This document shows positions 60,285-64,000 of a stretch of 64,000 bases of DNA, piece after piece. A program made the position numbers and the translations under genes. A model generated the notes under the pieces. It was not told the DNA's origin and ran no database searches. It saw only the letters and a program-made list of their open reading frames with translations. The stretch spans positions 1,178,001 through 1,242,000 of the forward strand of contig OY969802.1 of assembly GCA_963703235.1 (NCBI GenBank). Direction: 5' to 3'. Source of the DNA: VRUE01 sp963703235 (GTDB lineage: Bacteria > Actinomycetota > Thermoleophilia > Solirubrobacterales > 70-9). How positions within the stretch are numbered: position 1 is the first letter of the stretch; each line of letters opens with the position of its first letter.

Positions 60285-60318
60285 GGCCCCGCAGACCCGC
60301 GGGGCCTTCGTTCGTTTT
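60285..60318 (+). terminator. Intrinsic terminator after the PhoX-like gene
   Basis: GGCCCCGC (60285-60292) pairs with GCGGGGCC (60299-60306) around AGACCC, followed by TTCGTTCGTTTT. A 14-bp palindrome AGCCGCTAGCGGCT lies just before it, next to the stop codon. Confidence 0.8.
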
Positions 60319-60338
60319 GGGGTGAAAGACTCCGGGCG

Positions 60339-62165
60339 GTGGAGGACGCGCGGGACTTCGAGGAGGCGCGGCGCGGGCTCGTCGCCGCCTTCGATCCCCC
60401 CTTCGTCGAAGGCGAGCGCGGCCGCATGGTCTGGGACCTGCGTCCCTACGACTTCCTCGAGGAGGAGCTGCCGGAGACGGCCAATCCGAGCCTCTGGCGG
60501 CAGAGCCAGCTGACCCGGATCGCGGGACTGTTCGAGCTGGCGCCCGGCGTCTACCAGCTGCGCGGCTTCGACCTCTCGAACATGCACGTGCTCGAGGGCG
60601 AGGAGGGCATCGTCGTCGTCGACCCGCTGGTCTCGGCCGAGACCGCGGCGGCGGCGCTGGCGCTCTACCGCGAGCATCGCGGCGAGCGGCCGGTCACCGG
60701 CCTCCTCTACACCCACAGCCACGTCGACCACTTCGGCGGCGCCAGGGGCGTGCTGACGCCTGAGGAAGCCGAGGAGCGCCGCGTGCCGATCCTCGCCCCC
60801 GCCGGCTTCCTCCACCACGCGGTCAGCGAGAACGTCTTCGCCGGCACCGCGATGGGCCGGCGCGCCGGCTACATGTACGGGGCCCTGCTCGGCCCGGGCC
60901 CAGAAGGCCAGCTCGGCTCCGGCCTCGGCCAGACCACCTCGCTCGGCTCGATCACGCTGCTGCCGCCGAGCGTCGAGATCGACGCGACCGGCCAGGAGGA
61001 GGTCGTCGACGGCATCCGCTTCGCCTTCCAGCTGACCCCGGGAACCGAGGCGCCGGCCGAGATGAACTTCTTCCTGCCCGACCGCGCCGCCCTCTGCATC
61101 GCCGACAACGTCGCCCGCTCGATGCACAACATCCTCACGCTTCGCGGGGCGCTGGTCCGCGACCCGCGCGTCTGGGCGCACTACATCGACGAGGCGATCA
61201 AGCTGTTCGGCGGCGAAGCCGAGGTGCTCTTCGGCGGACACCACTGGGCCTGCTGGGGGCGCGAGCGGATCGTCGACCTGCTGGAGAAGCAGCGCGACCT
61301 CTACAGCTACCTGCACGACCAGACCCTGCGCCTGCTCAACAAAGGCCTCACCGGCCCCGAGATCGCCGAGGCAATCGAGCTGCCGCCCAGCCTGGCGGCC
61401 GAGTGGCACTGCCGTGAGTACTACGGCTCCGTCAGCCACAACGTGAAGGCGATCTACCAGCGCTACATGGGCTGGTTCGACGGCAATCCGGCCCATCTCT
61501 GGGAGCACCCGCCGGTGGCGCAGGCTCAACGCTACGTCGAGTTCATGGGCGGCGCCGACGCCGTCCTCGCCAAGGCGCGCCAGTCGTTCGAGGCGGGCGA
61601 CTACCGCTGGGTCGCCGAGGTCGTCAACCGCGTGGTCTTCGCCGAGCCTGAGAACGAGGCGGCGCGCGTGCTGCAGGCGGACACCCTGGAGCAGCTCGGC
61701 TACGGGGCCGAGAACGCGACCTGGCGCAACTTCTTCCTGATGGGAGCGAAGGAGCTGCGCGAGGGGATCGCCGGCACTCCCACCGCGCCTGCACCGCCCG
61801 ACATCGTCGCCAACCTCTCGGTCGAGCAGCTGCTCGACGCGATGGCGATCCGCCTCGACGGCCCCCGCGCCTGGGACCGCCGGCTGCGGATCGACTGGGT
61901 CGTCACCGATCCCGACGAGGAGCACGCGCTGCTGCTTCGAAACGGCGTCCTCAGCCACCGGCCGGGTCGGCACGAGCCCGATGCCGACGCCACCCTCGTC
62001 GTCGAGCGCGAGGCGCTGAACGAACTCCTGCTGAAAACCGCCGACCTCGGCGCGCTGGCCGAGAGCGGCCGCCTCCGGGTCGAGGGCGAGGCGGAGAAGC
62101 TCGGCGAGCTGCTCGGTCTGCTCGACGAACCGAACCCCGGCTTCGCGATCGTCACGCCGGACTGA
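60339..62165 (+). CDS. Alkyl-sulfatase-like metallo-beta-lactamase enzyme
   Basis: 608 residues. N-terminal part, then metal site THSHVDHFGG (His126, His128, Asp130, His131), EMNFFLPDRAALCIADNV and GGHHWACWGRERIVDLL, a dimerisation helical domain, and a C-terminal SCP2-like domain (about 490-605). This is the SdsA1-type alkyl sulfatase layout, which cleaves sulfate esters such as dodecyl sulfate. No signal peptide is seen at the GTG start, unlike exported members, so it probably acts in the cytoplasm. Follows the terminator; likely its own promoter. Confidence 0.9.
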   Translation: MEDARDFEEARRGLVAAFDPPFVEGERGRMVWDLRPYDFLEEELPETANPSLWRQSQLTRIAGLFELAPGVYQLRGFDLSNMHVLEGEEGIVVVDPLVSAETAAAALALYREHRGERPVTGLLYTHSHVDHFGGARGVLTPEEAEERRVPILAPAGFLHHAVSENVFAGTAMGRRAGYMYGALLGPGPEGQLGSGLGQTTSLGSITLLPPSVEIDATGQEEVVDGIRFAFQLTPGTEAPAEMNFFLPDRAALCIADNVARSMHNILTLRGALVRDPRVWAHYIDEAIKLFGGEAEVLFGGHHWACWGRERIVDLLEKQRDLYSYLHDQTLRLLNKGLTGPEIAEAIELPPSLAAEWHCREYYGSVSHNVKAIYQRYMGWFDGNPAHLWEHPPVAQAQRYVEFMGGADAVLAKARQSFEAGDYRWVAEVVNRVVFAEPENEAARVLQADTLEQLGYGAENATWRNFFLMGAKELREGIAGTPTAPAPPDIVANLSVEQLLDAMAIRLDGPRAWDRRLRIDWVVTDPDEEHALLLRNGVLSHRPGRHEPDADATLVVEREALNELLLKTADLGALAESGRLRVEGEAEKLGELLGLLDEPNPGFAIVTPD

Positions 62166-62254
62166 CCAGTCCGCAGTTAGTCGGGAACAGGCCGACGACA
62201 AAAAGTTACACTTCCGTGTCCCACGCGTTGCACTTATCTCTCTACGCTGGAGGC

Positions 62255-62591
62255 ATGGAGGCAATGAGGCAGAGCTGGACAGACGACCGCCTAGACGAGT
62301 TTGGCCGCCGGATGGACGAACGCTTCGACAAGATCGAAGGAGAGATGGACCTCCGCTTCCAGCGTGTCGACAAGGACATCGTCGAGCTGGGTCAGCGCGT
62401 CGATAAGAGCATTGGCGAGCTGGGTCAGCGCGTGGACAAGGACATCGGCGAGCTGCGAAAGGACAATAGGCTCATCCAGTCCGAGCTGGGATTCCATCCA
62501 GCGCACGATCATCCAGGTCGGCGGCGGCCTGCTGGCGGCAAACGTCGGCCTTATGGCCGCGGTCATCGGCCTGATGATTACGCAGCTGTAG
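62255..62591 (+). pseudogene. Coiled-coil membrane protein split by a frameshift
   Basis: From ATG 62255 the frame encodes a helical rod with three 11-residue repeats (RVDKDIVELGQ, RVDKSIGELGQ, RVDKDIGELRK). At about 62490 the sense moves to the next frame: SIQRTIIQVGGGLLAANVGL then MAAVIGLMITQL and a stop at 62591, a membrane helix that is typical at the C-terminus of such proteins. Joined, it is about 112 residues. Either decay or an indel. Confidence 0.6.
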
Positions 62592-62640
62592 CGCCGACGC
62601 CTCGATCGCCGAGGGCTCACCGGCAATCGATCAATCTGCA

Positions 62641-63132
62641 ATGGTGCCGCGGGTGAGCGGCGCTGACAATCGCCAGAGCGCGATCACGCCCGAGGGCATC
62701 GAGGTCCTGCGCGAGGAGATCGCGCAGCTGGAAGGCGACGGTCGTTCCGAGATGGCGGCCAGGATCAAGACGGCGCGGGAGCTGGGCGATCTCAAGGAGA
62801 ACGCCGAGTACCACATCGCCAAGGAGGATCAGGCGCACCTGGAGACGCGGATCAAGCGGCTGCGCCAGCGCCTCGGCACCGCGGTCGTCGTCGAGGCGGA
62901 CGGGGCCGCCGACCGCTTCGCCTTCGGCCGCACCGCCGAGGTGCTCGACGAAGAGAGCAGCAAGGTCAACACCTGGACCCTGGTCGGCTCGACCGAGGCC
63001 GACCTCGCCGTCGGGCGGCTATCCGCCGAGTCGCCGATTGGTCGAGCGCTCAGGGACGCCGCGGTCGGCGAGCCGGTCGACGTCGAGACGCCACGCGGCA
63101 AGCGAACCTTCGTCGTCCAGAAACTGGTCTAG
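62641..63132 (+). CDS. greA: Transcription elongation factor GreA
   Basis: Rescues backtracked RNA polymerase by stimulating transcript cleavage. 163 residues: N-terminal antiparallel coiled coil with EIAQLEGDGRSEMAARIKTA and the acidic tip ARELGDLKENAEYHIAKEDQ, and a C-terminal FKBP-like domain (VNTWTLVGSTEADLAVGRLS, ESPIGRALRDAAVGEPVDVE). Complete. Start may be ATG at 62641. Confidence 0.95.
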   Translation: MVPRVSGADNRQSAITPEGIEVLREEIAQLEGDGRSEMAARIKTARELGDLKENAEYHIAKEDQAHLETRIKRLRQRLGTAVVVEADGAADRFAFGRTAEVLDEESSKVNTWTLVGSTEADLAVGRLSAESPIGRALRDAAVGEPVDVETPRGKRTFVVQKLV

Positions 63133-63161
63133 GCGCCCGGCCGCCACCGCCCGCGGCGGGG

Positions 63162-63440
63162 TCACGCGGGACGGAGCCGGAACATCATCTCGTCCACGTA
63201 GCACCAGCTCCAGTCCTCGCCGGGCTCAGCCGAGCGGATGATCGGATGTCCACTCGCGTGGTGATGAGCCGTGGCGTGTTTCCCGGGCGAGTTGTCGCAG
63301 CAGCCGACGTGACCGCAGCTCTGGCACATCCGCAGGTGAACCCACTGCATCCCGAGCCTCAGGCACTCCTCGCAGCCGGCGAGCTCGTCCGGCGGCTCGA
63401 GATACCGGACGGAGTCGAGGTGGGTACAGGAGGAAGCCGT
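63162..63440 (-). CDS. UBP-type zinc finger protein, start codon atypical
   Basis: About 92 residues: CTHLDSVRYLEPPDELAGCE, ECLRLGMQWVHLRMCQSCGH, VGCCDNSPGKHATAHHHASG, HPIIRSAEPGEDWSWCYVDE. All Cys/His ligands of the bacterial UBP zinc-finger are present. No ATG/GTG/TTG lies between the in-frame TAA (63450-63452) and the first Cys; ACG at 63440 is the closest. An in-frame ATG sits two codons before the TAA, so a mutated third codon is as likely as a rare start. The ordinary start at 63350 would lose two ligands. Confidence 0.7.
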   Translation of the reverse strand, partial: TASSCTHLDSVRYLEPPDELAGCEECLRLGMQWVHLRMCQSCGHVGCCDNSPGKHATAHHHASGHPIIRSAEPGEDWSWCYVDEMMFRLRPA

Positions 63441-63478
63441 CTTCCGACCTTAGAGCATGGCCGCGGCGTCGGTCCCGC

Positions 63479-64000
63479 TCAGGAGCCCGGCGTCGGGGCG
63501 ATCTCGGCCGGCTCGCCGCCGCGCATCCAGTGTGCCTCGGGCGAGGGCGGAGTGTCGCGCAGGTACCACTCGGCGTCGAGGGCGCCCATGCAGCCGGTGC
63601 CGGCGGCCGTCACCGCCTGGCGGTAGGTGCGGTCGACGACGTCGCCGACCGCGAAGACGCCGGCCAGGTTGGTCCTGGTCGAGCCGGGCTGGGTGACGAT
63701 GTAGCCGTCCTCGTCGGTGTCGACCTGGTCTCTGACGATCTCCGATTTGGGGATGTGGCCGATCGCCACGAAGGCGCCCTCGGTCTCTACCTCCTCGGTC
63801 TCCCCGGTCTCGGCGTTGCGCAGCATCACGCGGTCGAGCCTGCCGTTCTCGCCGGCGACGAACTCCTCGGCGACGAAGGGGGTCTTGAACTCGATGTTGG
63901 GCTGCTCCCCGGCGCGGTCCTGCATGATCTTCGAGGCGCGGAACTCGTCGCGCCGGTTGACCACGGTCAGGTCGCTGGCGAACTTGGAGATGAAGATGGC
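63479..64000 (-). CDS. trxB: Thioredoxin reductase, C-terminal part (runs off the window)
   Basis: 174 codons visible, open through the window end. FISKFASDLTVVNRRDEFRA is the end of the NADPH domain, then the second FAD segment AFVAIGHIPKSEIVRDQVDT, and TNLAGVFAVGDVVDRTYRQA binding FAD, ending TAAGTGCMGALDAEWYL. The active-site Cys pair lies outside the window. Reduces thioredoxin with NADPH; could also serve the peroxiredoxin and MsrA encoded in this window. Confidence 0.92.
   Translation of the reverse strand, partial: AIFISKFASDLTVVNRRDEFRASKIMQDRAGEQPNIEFKTPFVAEEFVAGENGRLDRVMLRNAETGETEEVETEGAFVAIGHIPKSEIVRDQVDTDEDGYIVTQPGSTRTNLAGVFAVGDVVDRTYRQAVTAAGTGCMGALDAEWYLRDTPPSPEAHWMRGGEPAEIAPTPGS

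Overview
The window reads as a chromosomal segment of a high-GC Gram-positive bacterium, most likely an actinobacterium of the Thermoleophilia/Solirubrobacterales type. This is inferred from the GC-rich codon use, frequent GTG starts, GTGA/TTGA start-stop overlaps, a giant secreted NHL-repeat protein with an N-terminal region I associate with that class, and a mix of oxidative lipid, one-carbon and stress enzymes. No phylogenetic marker was compared, so the placement is an inference.

Layout. 0-7.3 kb: a diguanylate cyclase with an insertion before its active site, trigger factor, a membrane-fused spermidine-synthase-like protein, a CtaG-like membrane protein and a divergent GH15 glycosidase. 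7.4-8.4 kb: a small winged-helix-like protein and an AbrB/PIN toxin-antitoxin pair. 8.4-14.4 kb: a tightly overlapped six-gene minus-strand operon (Ogt, VOC protein, Baeyer-Villiger-type monooxygenase, SDR, NAD formate dehydrogenase, class III-like alcohol dehydrogenase) that looks like an oxidative pathway ending in formaldehyde and formate disposal. 14.5-15.4 kb: two unknown genes. 15.6-25.8 kb: the most unusual part, a minus-strand set of SIR2-helical-repeat protein, PLP aminotransferase, GHKL ATPase, a 794-residue protein with possible phosphoribosyltransferase-like stretches, and an acylphosphatase-phosphoesterase fusion. A PLP decarboxylase and a Tat lipoprotein intradiol-dioxygenase-like gene diverge from it.

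25.9-28.7 kb is a mini-island bounded by a 43-bp duplication of the 3' half of tRNA-His, carrying a HigBA-type pair and two unknown genes but no integrase. 28.7-31.8 kb holds secreted and membrane proteins and an SDR whose upstream neighbour, a sterol-desaturase-like gene, survives only as a C-terminal tail. 32.0-40.5 kb is an accessory, AT-richer stretch with a broken winged-helix gene, a secreted unknown and a ~6.1 kb NHL-repeat gene split by two frameshifts. 40.5-47.9 kb is mixed (tRNA-Arg, hydrolase, GT-C-like membrane protein, MsrA, SagB-type oxidoreductase, tRNA-Pro). 48.0-64 kb is ordinary metabolism: DUF1015, PduO adenosyltransferase, SDR, Nudix CoA pyrophosphatase, peroxiredoxin, a beta-oxidation-like operon (thiolase, class IV aminotransferase, acyl-CoA dehydrogenase, enoyl-CoA hydratase, cupin, 3-hydroxyacyl-CoA dehydrogenase), a frameshifted PhoX-like protein, an alkyl-sulfatase-like enzyme, GreA, a UBP zinc finger and the C-terminal half of thioredoxin reductase.

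Cross-cutting signals: a family of about 50-bp palindromes at four intergenic places, two of which overlap the next start codon; several genes with split frames or no ordinary start codon, which may be real decay or assembly indels; and a small winged-helix protein family present in three copies, one broken by a stop.
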